Shown piece after piece: positions 32,310-39,264 of a stretch of DNA of 53,804 nucleotides; position 1 is the first letter of the stretch; the number at the start of each line of letters is the position of its first letter. Position numbers and translations under genes: made by a program. Below the pieces are notes generated by a model. It made no database searches. It worked only from the letters and a program-made list of their open reading frames with translations, and was not told the DNA's origin. Source of the DNA: Myxococcales bacterium (GTDB lineage Bacteria > Myxococcota_A > Polyangia > Polyangiales > Polyangiaceae); the NCBI GenBank assembly GCA_016794345.1, contig JAEUKE010000134.1, positions 1-53,804 of the forward strand. The letters are read 5' to 3'.

Positions 32310-33218
32310 TCAGATCCCGTTGACGATGCTCTTGGCGAGCTCTCGACCCTCGACGAGATCGCGCGCGGTGAGGCCGAGCGTCTCGACGGCTGCCGCGGCC
32401 GGCCGGCTCTTCGCCACGCCCACGCCGAGCGGCGGGACACCGAACCCGAGCTCGTCCGCGATCTCGTTCGCCAGGACGAGGATGGCCACCTCCTTCTTCT
32501 CGATCTTGGATGCCTCGTGGTCCTCCACGGCGCACCGCAGCTCCGGGTCGAGCTTCCAGGCATCGAGGAGCATTCGTCCGATCGTCGTGTGCGCGGCGTA
32601 GATCACCGGCCAGGCGTCCGCGTAGGTCACCGAGGTGAACAGGCCCGGCGTGGTCGCCGCGAGGATGCCGATCGCGATCCCCACGTCGTGGAGCAGACCG
32701 CGACCGAACGCCTTCGCGCCCATCTCACCCATGCTCTGCGCGATGATCCGCGAGATGTGGGCGACCGCGCTGGAGTGACGCCGGACCTGCTCCATGGGCT
32801 CGGCGAGGGTCGGCGACCGGAAGACGCGGCCGCTCATCGCGCTCTCCAGGCAGAGATCGGAGAACTGGCGGAGGCCCATCCGGGTGAGCGCCTGCTCGAT
32901 CGACGTCGCCGGGACGCGCGTGTTGTAGACCGGAGAGTTGGCGACGCGCAGCACGGTCGCGGTGAACACGGGATCGGACTCGACCGCCTTGACGATGTGC
33001 GTGAAGGGCACGTCGTACCGCCGCGTGAGCTCCATGACGGCGAGCGCCGCGCGCGGCAACATGGGCGGCTTGTAGGTCGTCGAATAGAGCAGCTTGTGGA
33101 CGCCTGCCACGAGGCCGTCGACCGTCCAGGGCACGACGTCGGGCTTGTGCGTCTTCGACGAAGACCACGTTCGCGACAGCGGGCGTTTCGGCGATAAGGC
33201 TGGGGGTGTGGAGTCCAT
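32310..33218 (-). CDS. HDOD domain signalling protein
   Basis: About 302 residues. After an unstructured basic N-terminus, an HDOD domain spans about residues 50-250: LPRAALAVMELTRRYDVPFT, ESDPVFTATVLRVANSPVYN, IEQALTRMGLRQFSDLCLE, and the HD-like GRGLLHDVGIAIGI. The domain is usually non-catalytic and links to motility, c-di-GMP and stress responses. It converges on the pilT pair. A palindrome (33241-33263) lies just upstream of its start. Confidence 0.88.
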   Translation of the reverse strand: MDSTPPALSPKRPLSRTWSSSKTHKPDVVPWTVDGLVAGVHKLLYSTTYKPPMLPRAALAVMELTRRYDVPFTHIVKAVESDPVFTATVLRVANSPVYNTRVPATSIEQALTRMGLRQFSDLCLESAMSGRVFRSPTLAEPMEQVRRHSSAVAHISRIIAQSMGEMGAKAFGRGLLHDVGIAIGILAATTPGLFTSVTYADAWPVIYAAHTTIGRMLLDAWKLDPELRCAVEDHEASKIEKKEVAILVLANEIADELGFGVPPLGVGVAKSRPAAAAVETLGLTARDLVEGRELAKSIVNGI

Positions 33219-33240
33219 CCTCTCGATGGACGGCCAGGTG

Positions 33241-33263
33241 GGCTCGGGCTTAAGCCCGGAGCC
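33241..33263. repeat. Palindrome upstream of the HDOD gene
   Basis: CGGGCTTAAGCCCG core with outer arms GGCTC and GAGCC (one-base offset), between the rpiA stop and the HDOD start on the minus strand. Could be an operator for the HDOD gene or the end of the rpiA transcript. Confidence 0.5.
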
Positions 33264-33284
33264 GGACGAACGCCCGGAACGCGC

Positions 33285-33977
33285 TCAGCGCGCGCGTACC
33301 TCTCGCGCCGCTCCGCCCTCGCCGACCAGGACGAGCGAGGCCATAGCGAAGAAGAAGCCGGTGTCGACCACGCCCGGGAGGGCGCGGATGAGCGCGTCCG
33401 ATTCCCGCGGCGCCGACCAGGTACCGCTGGCCGGCGAGACGTCGAGCACCGCGTTGCCGTTGTCGGTGCGGTAGGGCGAGCCAGCCGAGGTCACCCGCAG
33501 GGCGACCGTGCCCAGCTGCTCCAGCCGCCGCCTCACGGGGACGAGGGCAAACGGCACCACCTCGACGGGGAGCGGACACTTCTCGCCGAGGGCGCCCACG
33601 AGCTTGTCGGGTGTGACGAGGACGATGAAGCGCTCCGCGAGCGCGGCGACAACGCGCTCACGCAGCATCGCGCCGCCCTTGCCCTTCACGAGCGAGAGGT
33701 CCGACGCGACCTCGTCCGCGCCGTCGAACGCGAGGTCGAGGCGGGGCACGTGCTCGAAGGAGGTCACGCGGATCCCGAGCTCACGTGCGAGCGCGTCGGA
33801 GCGTTCGGAGGTCGGGATGCCCACCACGTCGAGCCCTTGGGCGGCGGCCTTGCCCAGGCGACGGATGAAGGCCTCGGCGGCGCGGCCGGTTCCGAGCCCG
33901 AGCTTCATGCCGGGGCGCACCTCGGCGATCGCGCGCTCGGCGACCGCCTCGAGATCGGTGGGAGAAGGTTCGCTCAC
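33285..33977 (-). CDS. rpiA: Ribose-5-phosphate isomerase A
   Basis: 230 residues from GTG 33977. Interconverts ribose-5-phosphate and ribulose-5-phosphate. Family motifs: LGLGTGRAAEAFIRRL near the start, GIPTSERSDALARELG, FDGADEVASDLSLVKGKGGAMLRE (catalytic Asp/Lys/Glu region), and GVVDTGFFFAMASLVLVG at the end. A TAACAT box ends 7 bases before the start, inside the end of the upstream thioesterase gene, so it may have its own promoter as well as read-through from the DUF3501 operon. Confidence 0.95.
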   Translation of the reverse strand: MSEPSPTDLEAVAERAIAEVRPGMKLGLGTGRAAEAFIRRLGKAAAQGLDVVGIPTSERSDALARELGIRVTSFEHVPRLDLAFDGADEVASDLSLVKGKGGAMLRERVVAALAERFIVLVTPDKLVGALGEKCPLPVEVVPFALVPVRRRLEQLGTVALRVTSAGSPYRTDNGNAVLDVSPASGTWSAPRESDALIRALPGVVDTGFFFAMASLVLVGEGGAAREVRAR

Positions 33978-33984
33978 GCGCGCG

Positions 33985-33990
33985 ATGTTA
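33985..33990 (-). promoter_or_regulatory. -10-like element (TAACAT) of rpiA
   Basis: Minus strand; ends 7 bases before the GTG at 33977 and overlaps the 3' end of the thioesterase gene. Confidence 0.35.
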
Positions 33991-34395
33991 CTCGAGATGC
34001 GCTTCGAAGATCGCCCTGACGTCGCTCGGCATGTCGATGGATCGCATCGCCGCGAGATCGGTCGCCACCACGGTGTGCAGGACCGTCGCGCAGACCTGCC
34101 CCGACGCCTCCGCGCGCATTCGGTAGCGAAGCACCGCGCTCCTGTTGCCGAGCTTCGCGGTGGTCGTCTCGATCCGAAGGCGATCGCCGTAGCGGAGGGG
34201 CGCGGAGAACTCCGACCTCACGTCGACGGCCGGGAGGCCCACGCCGCGCTCGGTGATGAGGCGCGGGTAGCCGCCGTCGAGCCCCGCGAAGAAGTGCTCC
34301 ATCGCCTCGTGTGCGTAGTAGAGGTACCGGCCGAAGAAGACGATACGAGCGGCGTCCACTTCCTCGAAGCGGACGGGCCGCTCGTAGACGATCAC
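33988..34395 (-). CDS. Acyl-CoA thioesterase of the 4HBT/YbgC type
   Basis: 135 residues, a single hot-dog fold. The active-site region RFEEVDAARIVFFGRYLYYAHEAMEHFF has the catalytic Asp and the typical following Tyr/His-rich helix. The GTG start overlaps the stop of the DUF3501 gene (GTGA), so the two are translationally coupled. Predicted to hydrolyse an acyl-CoA or acyl-ACP thioester; substrate unknown. Its place at the end of a rubrerythrin/Fe-S/DUF3501 operon is not usual for this family. Confidence 0.85.
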   Translation of the reverse strand: MIVYERPVRFEEVDAARIVFFGRYLYYAHEAMEHFFAGLDGGYPRLITERGVGLPAVDVRSEFSAPLRYGDRLRIETTTAKLGNRSAVLRYRMRAEASGQVCATVLHTVVATDLAAMRSIDMPSDVRAIFEAHLE

Positions 34396-34967
34396 GAGAG
34401 GTCCTCGCGGATGGCTCGCATGGTCTCGGGCGGGAGCACAGCGTGGGCTCCGTGCTCGGGGTGGGAGACGATCAGGTTCGCGCCCGCGCCCTCGCGCAGC
34501 GCCACCACCGCGGCGTCCGACAGCTGGAAGGTGAAATAGTGCACGGCGGTCGTCCGCTTGTAGCCGTCCACCGAGCGATCCTTCGCCTGCGCCACGAAGC
34601 GCTCGCCGCGGATCTCGAGGGCGACGTTGTCCTCGAGCCCAGCCAGCCGCTCGAGCATCCGCTCGCGCTCGGCCGCGTCGGCGATCTCGACGAAGAGCGT
34701 GAGCTTGAGCTGGCCAGGGCCGGGCACGAGGTCGTTGTAGGTCTCGATCTCGTGCAAGATGTTGCTCTCGGCCGTGATGCGCTCGGTGCGCAACATCTCC
34801 TGGATCTGCAGGAGCACCGTGTCGTGGTTCTCGAAGACCGCGGACATGATGTCCGAGAGGCGCACGCGGCGCGCCTTCTTCTCTTCGATGACACGGGCGC
34901 GAAAATGCGGCCGGATCTTCTCGTATTCGCCGATGGACAGGACCTCGTCACGCTGAACGGGCTGCAT
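34392..34967 (-). CDS. DUF3501 family protein
   Basis: 191 residues; ATG 34967 is preceded by GAGGTGA. The sequence shows the DUF3501 layout: VLSIGEYEKIRPHFRARVIE, RLSDIMSAVFENHDTVLLQIQEMLR, then LTLFVEIADAAERERMLERL and VHYFTFQLSD. Function unknown. In many proteobacteria this family is encoded beside a rubrerythrin and a heterodisulfide-reductase-like Fe-S protein, exactly as here, so a shared role in peroxide or redox stress is likely. It begins 33 bases after the Fe-S gene. Confidence 0.82.
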   Translation of the reverse strand: MQPVQRDEVLSIGEYEKIRPHFRARVIEEKKARRVRLSDIMSAVFENHDTVLLQIQEMLRTERITAESNILHEIETYNDLVPGPGQLKLTLFVEIADAAERERMLERLAGLEDNVALEIRGERFVAQAKDRSVDGYKRTTAVHYFTFQLSDAAVVALREGAGANLIVSHPEHGAHAVLPPETMRAIREDLS

Positions 34968-34999
34968 GATGGTCACCTCGATGGTTGGAGCTGCCTTCG

Positions 35000-36478
35000 T
35001 CAGGCCGAATCCGGAGAGATACCTTTGGACCCCGTCGCCTCGCCGAGGCCGTAAGCCTCGGCCAGCGCCTCGATGGGGTGAACGACACGCGCGCCGTCGG
35101 CGCCGGCCAGGTGGCGCTCGTGCGCGATGCGGTACGCGCTCAGCGTGCAGTCGGTCACGATCAGATCGGGCTCGTTGTCGATCGCGGCGCGCACGAGCTT
35201 CGCGGCGTATTTGCGCCCCGTGGCGTAGTGGCGCGCCTTCATGCCCCACGTGCCGTCCACGGCCGAGCACTCCTCGATGATCCGGACGTCCGTGCCTTGA
35301 ACCTTCGAGAGCACGCGCTGGCCGGGAAAGCCGATCTTCTGGGCGCGGAGGTGGCACGCGGCGTGGTACGCGACGTTGCCGAGCGCGCTCTTGAACTCCA
35401 GGGCGAGGCGCTTCGCCTTCCCGAGCTCGACCAGGAACTGCATCACGTCCATCGTCGCGGCGGCGACCGCCTTCACCTCTTTGGTGGGCAGGTACTCCGG
35501 CCACTCGTTTTTCATCGTGTAGCTGCAGGTCGGCCCGATGACGGCGATCTTCCAGCCTCGCTCCACCTGCGGGAAAAGCAGCGCGACCTCGTGTTTGATC
35601 TTCTGGATGAACGCGTCGACGTCGCCGCCGTCCAGGTTGGGCATGCCGCAGCAGGTCGGCGCCGGCGGCGAATCCGTCGGGTCCAGCTGCCCGGGTCTCA
35701 GGACGCGGAAGCCGTTGTGCTCGAGGACCGCCACCGCGGCCTTCGGCACATTCGGCGCGTTGTGCTCGCCGTAGCAGGTCGCGTAGAGGACCACCGTGTC
35801 CGCCGTGCGCTCGAACTCCTTGCCGTGCTCCTGCGACTCGGGGCGGCTCTTCGCGTGCTGTTTGTGCCAGCTCGAGAACGACTCGCTCACCATCGGCGGG
35901 ATGGGAAACTCGCTCGAGATCCCGGTGACCTTCTCCTGCACCTTGCGGACCAGACGGCTCGCGTGGACCAGGTTCGTGACCGACGCCGCGGGGCCGCCGC
36001 CGAGCGCTCCGACCACGTGCGGCTCGCCGAGCAAGCGGTCGACCCAGGCGACGCCGTTGCGCTTCGCGCGCACGGCCTTCTCGCGCGCCATGAGGCGTGG
36101 GTAGTCGAGCAGCTCGTAGGCGCCGTCGTCCTTCGTGTAGGGGCACTTCACGAAGCAGAGCTTGCACTGCCAACACTCGTCCGCGATCGCGACGAAGTCC
36201 GAAGCGTCGAGCGCCTCCGCGCCCTCCGCTTTGCCGGACTCGATATCCCGATCGACGCGGCGGAACAGCTCGGGGAACGAGCCGCAGTAGCCCACGCACA
36301 TCCGACATTCATGACAGATCTGAAACGTTCGACGCAGCTCGTCTTCCAGGTCTCGCTCGTCGAAGTAACGCGGATCGGTGGGGCCCGTGGCGGGCGGGGC
36401 TGCGGGTGCGCGGGCGATCTTGCTCATGACTTTGATCTGGGACCGGTGACGTCCAGAGGACTGAAACGTCTTTGCCAT
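35000..36478 (-). CDS. Heterodisulfide-reductase-related Fe-S oxidoreductase (GlpC/HdrD-like)
   Basis: About 492 residues from ATG 36478; an ATG at 36427 (MSKIARAP) is the alternative. Two [4Fe-4S] motifs lie early: CHECRMCVGYC near residue 53 and CWQCKLCFVKCPY near residue 102. Two CCG-type domains follow, with ATCYGEHN ... TCCGMPNLDGG and GPTCSYTMKNEW ... AACHLRAQKIGFPG. Predicted cytoplasmic electron-transfer enzyme acting on an unknown disulphide or quinone partner. It sits between rubrerythrin and DUF3501, so it may deliver electrons to rubrerythrin. A C/G-rich repeat lies right before its start. Confidence 0.85.
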   Translation of the reverse strand: MAKTFQSSGRHRSQIKVMSKIARAPAAPPATGPTDPRYFDERDLEDELRRTFQICHECRMCVGYCGSFPELFRRVDRDIESGKAEGAEALDASDFVAIADECWQCKLCFVKCPYTKDDGAYELLDYPRLMAREKAVRAKRNGVAWVDRLLGEPHVVGALGGGPAASVTNLVHASRLVRKVQEKVTGISSEFPIPPMVSESFSSWHKQHAKSRPESQEHGKEFERTADTVVLYATCYGEHNAPNVPKAAVAVLEHNGFRVLRPGQLDPTDSPPAPTCCGMPNLDGGDVDAFIQKIKHEVALLFPQVERGWKIAVIGPTCSYTMKNEWPEYLPTKEVKAVAAATMDVMQFLVELGKAKRLALEFKSALGNVAYHAACHLRAQKIGFPGQRVLSKVQGTDVRIIEECSAVDGTWGMKARHYATGRKYAAKLVRAAIDNEPDLIVTDCTLSAYRIAHERHLAGADGARVVHPIEALAEAYGLGEATGSKGISPDSA

Positions 36479-36484
36479 GGATTC

Positions 36485-36572
36485 CCCCCCCATCCCCCCT
36501 GAACTGCGTTGAGGGGGGTGCACGCTGACCGGTCTCCCCCCTCACGCGAGTGAGGGGGGCCGGGGGGGTGAA
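36485..36572. repeat. C/G-rich palindromic repeat, copy 2 (double hairpin)
   Basis: Two hairpins: 36494-36518 (11-bp arms, one mismatch, loop TGC) and 36536-36559 (perfect 10-bp arms CCCCCCTCAC / GTGAGGGGGG, loop GCGA). On the minus strand the second is preceded by TTTCACCCCCCC as in copy 1 near 1.25 kb. It lies between rubrerythrin and the Fe-S gene. Confidence 0.7.
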
Positions 36573-36626
36573 ACGGCAGCCAAGACCAGCGCTGTCCGGA
36601 CGGACGCCACCGGTCTTGGCGAAACG

Positions 36627-37055
36627 TCAGAAGTCGAGCGCGTCGAGGGCCTTCTTGAAGCGGCCCGCGTGCGACTTCTCGGCCTTCGCGAGCGTCTCGA
36701 ACCACTCCGCGATGTCGTCGTGGCCTTCGTCGCGCGCTTCCTTCGCCATGCTCGGGTACATGGTCTCGTATTCGTGCGTCTCGCCGGCGACGGACGCCTT
36801 CAGGTTCTTCTCCGTCGTGCCGATCGGGAGCCCGGTCGCGGGGTCGCCGACCTGGCTGAGGTAGTCGAGGTGGCCGTGCGCGTGGCCGGTCTCGCCGTCC
36901 GCCGTGTCCTTGAAGAGGCCCGCGACGTCCGGGCGGCCCTCGATGTCCGCCTTCTTTGCGAAGTAGAGGTAGCGGCGATTCGCCTGGCTCTCGCCGGCAA
37001 AGGCCGCCTTGAGGTTCTCGTGGGTCTTGCTACCAGCAGCGAGCGTTTTCGGCAT
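36627..37055 (-). CDS. Rubrerythrin family protein (no rubredoxin domain)
   Basis: 142 residues; ATG 37055 with AAGGAGA upstream. The di-iron ferritin-like domain shows paired ligands: GESQANRRYLYFAKKA, DTADGETGHAHGHLDYL, AGETHEYETMYPSMAKEA, and LAKAEKSHAGRFKKAL. The C-terminal rubredoxin domain of classical rubrerythrins is missing, so electrons must come from another protein, plausibly the adjacent Fe-S oxidoreductase. It should reduce hydrogen peroxide. It lies directly downstream of a PerR-type gene, consistent with peroxide control. Confidence 0.92.
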   Translation of the reverse strand: MPKTLAAGSKTHENLKAAFAGESQANRRYLYFAKKADIEGRPDVAGLFKDTADGETGHAHGHLDYLSQVGDPATGLPIGTTEKNLKASVAGETHEYETMYPSMAKEARDEGHDDIAEWFETLAKAEKSHAGRFKKALDALDF

Positions 37056-37109
37056 GACTCATGTCTCCTTGACCTTGTTCTGATGCGGGAAACTTCGGGG
37101 TAACTCGTC

Positions 37110-37127
37110 GCGAGGATCGCGAGGATC
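37110..37127. repeat. Two tandem 9-bp units (GCGAGGATC) upstream of rubrerythrin
   Basis: Perfect direct repeat in the 111-base gap between the perR-like and rubrerythrin genes; could be part of a binding site. A hairpin CCCGCGCC/GGCGCGGG also lies in the gap. Confidence 0.4.
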
Positions 37128-37166
37128 CTCTCGTCCCGCGCCCCAACGGCGGCGCGGGGTGAGACT

Positions 37167-37643
37167 TCAAGCGGCGTCTTCGCCGCTTCGGCAAGCGGCG
37201 CAGACGCCGCGGTAGATGCGCTCGACGGCGCGAACGTCGAAGCCGAGCACGTCGGCTCGAGAGGTGTCGGGGAGCGGCTCCGGCTCGCGTGGCCACGCGA
37301 CGTCGCTCACCGACCCGCACCGATCGCAGATGGCGTGGTGATGCGGCGCCGTGTTCGGATCGAACCGGACGGGCCCGGGCCCGAAGCACTTCGGGGCGCA
37401 GAGCCCGGCAGCGACCAGCGCTCCGAGCGTGTTGTACACCGTGGCGAAGCTCATCGTGGGGAGGGCGGGCGCGAGCCTATCGAACAGCTCCTGCGCGGTG
37501 GGGTGCGAAACGTCCGTCGCGAGGGCGCGCACGATGGCGAGCCGCTGCGGCGTGAGCTTGAGCCCGACCTGGCGCAGGCGGTCGAGCATCAGCCGCTCAG
37601 GTGCGGGCTTTTCTCTCTGCTCGAGCTCGGGGCCGGCCGACAT
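37167..37643 (-). CDS. perR: PerR-type Fur family regulator
   Basis: 158 residues from ATG 37643. The winged helix (LKLTPQRLAIVRALATDVSH ... SFATVYNTLGALVAAGL) is followed by a metal-binding domain. Two CxxC pairs (HHHAICDRCG and GVCAACR) make the structural zinc site. The residue after RF in RFDPNTAPHHHAIC is Asp, the position that distinguishes peroxide-sensing PerR from Fur (usually Glu). It should repress genes when loaded with Fe or Mn and release them when peroxide oxidises its histidines. A palindrome sits in its own promoter, so autoregulation is likely, and rubrerythrin is the next gene. Confidence 0.85.
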   Translation of the reverse strand: MSAGPELEQREKPAPERLMLDRLRQVGLKLTPQRLAIVRALATDVSHPTAQELFDRLAPALPTMSFATVYNTLGALVAAGLCAPKCFGPGPVRFDPNTAPHHHAICDRCGSVSDVAWPREPEPLPDTSRADVLGFDVRAVERIYRGVCAACRSGEDAA

Positions 37644-37651
37644 GGCCTCGG

Positions 37652-37679
37652 ACTATATTAGAAGAATTCTTACCTGCAA
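37652..37679 (-). promoter_or_regulatory. perR promoter (leaderless)
   Basis: Minus strand: -35 TTGCAG (37679-37674), 16-bp spacer, -10 TATAGT (37657-37652), then 8 bases to the ATG at 37643. The spacing leaves no room for a Shine-Dalgarno. Confidence 0.6.
37658..37672. promoter_or_regulatory. PerR-like operator inside the perR promoter spacer
   Basis: TTAGAAGAATTCTTA is a 7-1-7 inverted repeat similar to the PerR box TTATAATNATTATAA, with a perfect central AAGAATTCTT. It fills the spacer between -35 and -10, so binding would block RNA polymerase. Confidence 0.55.
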
Positions 37680-37723
37680 GTCCTTCCAAGCTCGGCCCAC
37701 CCCGGCAGGTCCCTTTCCGACTC

Positions 37724-37752
37724 TTGCAAGGCAAGGGGTCTTTTGCCATAGT
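37724..37752 (+). promoter_or_regulatory. rpsU promoter
   Basis: -35 TTGCAA (37724-37729), 17-bp spacer, -10 CATAGT (37747-37752). Predicted start about 37759, leaving a 5' leader of roughly 65 bases before rpsU. Confidence 0.6.
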
Positions 37753-37823
37753 CCGCGCCCCCGTCGGCCCGGGTGGCCACGGTGGTGTTCAGCGACAGGC
37801 AGAAATCGAGGCGCGAAAGAGTC

Positions 37824-38045
37824 ATGCCGAGTGAAGCGATTCAGTGCAAACCGCTCGAGGTCACCGTCGGTGACAAGGGCATCGAGCGGGCAATCAAGCA
37901 CCTCAAGCGGAAGATGGCCGCAGAGGGCATCCTGCGCGAGCTGAAGCGCCGCCGGCACTACATGAAGCCCAGCGTGAAGCGCCGCAAGAAGGCCTCGGAG
38001 GCCGCTCGCCGCCGTCGCAAGCGCTCCAAGATCGAAATGATGTGA
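37824..38045 (+). CDS. rpsU: 30S ribosomal protein S21
   Basis: 73 residues. The S21 core is clear: CKPLEVTVGDKGIERAIKHL, followed by LRELKRRRHYMKPSVKRR and a Lys/Arg-rich tail. ATG 37824 is chosen because it starts the recognisable S21 N-terminus; a further in-frame start at 37773 would add 17 unusual residues. A strong promoter lies about 75 bases upstream. The stop is 1 base from a glycosyltransferase start. Confidence 0.94.
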   Translation: MPSEAIQCKPLEVTVGDKGIERAIKHLKRKMAAEGILRELKRRRHYMKPSVKRRKKASEAARRRRKRSKIEMM

Positions 38046-38046
38046 G

Positions 38047-39066
38047 GTGCGGGTCGTCCTCCTGACGACCTCGTACCCGACCTCTCCGGGCGACCCGTCC
38101 GGCCATTTCGTCCAGGCCCACGTCGAAGAGCTGGCCCACGCCGGCGCCGACGTGACCGTCCTGGCCCCCGCAGCAACCGCTCCTCCCGGCGCCTTCGGCC
38201 CCGGGAGGATTTGCGTTCGTGCGCTGCGCGGCGGCGACCTGTTCTCCTGGCCGGGCGCCTTCGCTCGTCTCCGCGAGCGACCGACCCGCCTCGCGTCGCT
38301 CGTGCCGTTCACGGCCAGCGTCGTCTCGGCGCTCCGCGAAGCGGGGCCCGTGGATCGGCTCGTGGCGCACTGGCTGATTCCGTGCGCGTCGCTGCTCGCG
38401 CTCCTCGGAGACGCGCCGCTCGAAGCGTGGGCCCACGGCGCCGACGTGCGCGCGTTCTGCCGGATGCCGGCGCTCGCACGCCGCGCCGTGGCGAGCGCGC
38501 TCGTCGACCGCGGCACGTCGACGTCGTTTGTTTTCGTCTCCCACGACCTCCGCGCGCGGCTGCTCGCCTCGCTCCCAGCCGCGACGGCGAAGCGCATCCA
38601 CGAGCGCAGCCGAGTCACGCCGGCGCCCATCCGCGTCCCCGCGCGGGCCGCGCTCGCCGATCCACGGCTGCCCGGCGAGCTCGAGGGCGGCTACGTGGTC
38701 TGGGTCGGGCGGCAGATCCCCTCCAAGCGCCCCGCCGCCGCCGCACGCGCCGCCACGAGCGCCGGCTTGCCGCTCGTCATGATCGGCGACGGCCCCCTCA
38801 CCCCGCCCTCCGGCGCGGTCGCGCTCGGGCGCCTCGCCAGGCACGACACGCTGCGCTGGATCGCCCACGCGCGGGCGCTCGTCTCCACCTCGCAGGTGGA
38901 GGGCGCCCCCACCGTGGTGCGCGAGGCGCGCGCCCTCGGTGTCCCGGTCGTCGCTCGGCCGTGCGGGGATCTCGAGCGGTGGGCGAGCCTCGACGGCGGC
39001 ATCCACCTGGCGAGCGACGACGATGACGTAGCTGCCATTCTGCGGCGGGTGGCGCTCAGCGCGTAG
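38047..39066 (+). CDS. Glycosyltransferase family 4-like protein
   Basis: 339 residues from GTG 38047, 1 base after rpsU. The N-terminal Rossmann half begins VVLLTTSYPTSPGDPSGHFVQ, a standard GT4 start (Tyr-Pro ... Gly ... Phe). The C-terminal half has VVWVGRQIPSKRPAAAARAA, PLVMIGDGPL and the acidic EGAPTVVREARALGVPVVA that holds the nucleotide-sugar. Predicted to transfer a sugar to a polysaccharide or lipid. Co-transcription with rpsU is implied by the spacing, which would give it high expression; the reason is not evident. Confidence 0.85.
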   Translation: MRVVLLTTSYPTSPGDPSGHFVQAHVEELAHAGADVTVLAPAATAPPGAFGPGRICVRALRGGDLFSWPGAFARLRERPTRLASLVPFTASVVSALREAGPVDRLVAHWLIPCASLLALLGDAPLEAWAHGADVRAFCRMPALARRAVASALVDRGTSTSFVFVSHDLRARLLASLPAATAKRIHERSRVTPAPIRVPARAALADPRLPGELEGGYVVWVGRQIPSKRPAAAARAATSAGLPLVMIGDGPLTPPSGAVALGRLARHDTLRWIAHARALVSTSQVEGAPTVVREARALGVPVVARPCGDLERWASLDGGIHLASDDDDVAAILRRVALSA

Positions 39067-39159
39067 CTGCACCCAGCTGGTTTCATCGGCAGCATTATCG
39101 GCGCAATCATCGTGCTCGCCCTGTTCGGGCTCGTATCGCGCCGCCGACTCGTCGCCTGA
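39067..39159 (+). pseudogene. Remnant of a GlsB/YeaQ-type membrane protein
   Basis: Directly after the glycosyltransferase stop and in the same frame, 30 codons read HPAGFIGSIIGAIIVLALFG and then a basic tail to a TGA at 39157. This matches the conserved C-terminal membrane segment of GlsB/YeaQ/YmgE (transglycosylase-associated) proteins, but the first two membrane spans and a start codon are missing. Best explained as a decayed gene end. It might also be a read-through extension of the glycosyltransferase. Confidence 0.5.
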
Positions 39160-39171
39160 TCCTCGGCCGGT

Positions 39172-39198
39172 CGCCCTCGCCCCCTGCGGTCGAGGGCG
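39172..39198. terminator. Hairpin before cstA
   Basis: Stem CGCCCTCG / CGAGGGCG with an 11-base loop, after the gene remnant. May end the rpsU-glycosyltransferase transcript. No U-tract. Confidence 0.4.
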
Positions 39199-39241
39199 TG
39201 GCCGGGCCGCCGTGAGAAGAGCACGGTCGGCTCTCCGCCCT

Positions 39242-39249
39242 GGTAGATT
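39242..39249 (+). promoter_or_regulatory. Extended -10 element (TGGTAGATT) of cstA
   Basis: Ends 15 bases before the GTG at 39265. A short leader with GGCGGAGA follows, so this mRNA may carry a minimal ribosome-binding site. Confidence 0.4.
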
Positions 39250-39264
39250 GGGCGGAGACAGCCC

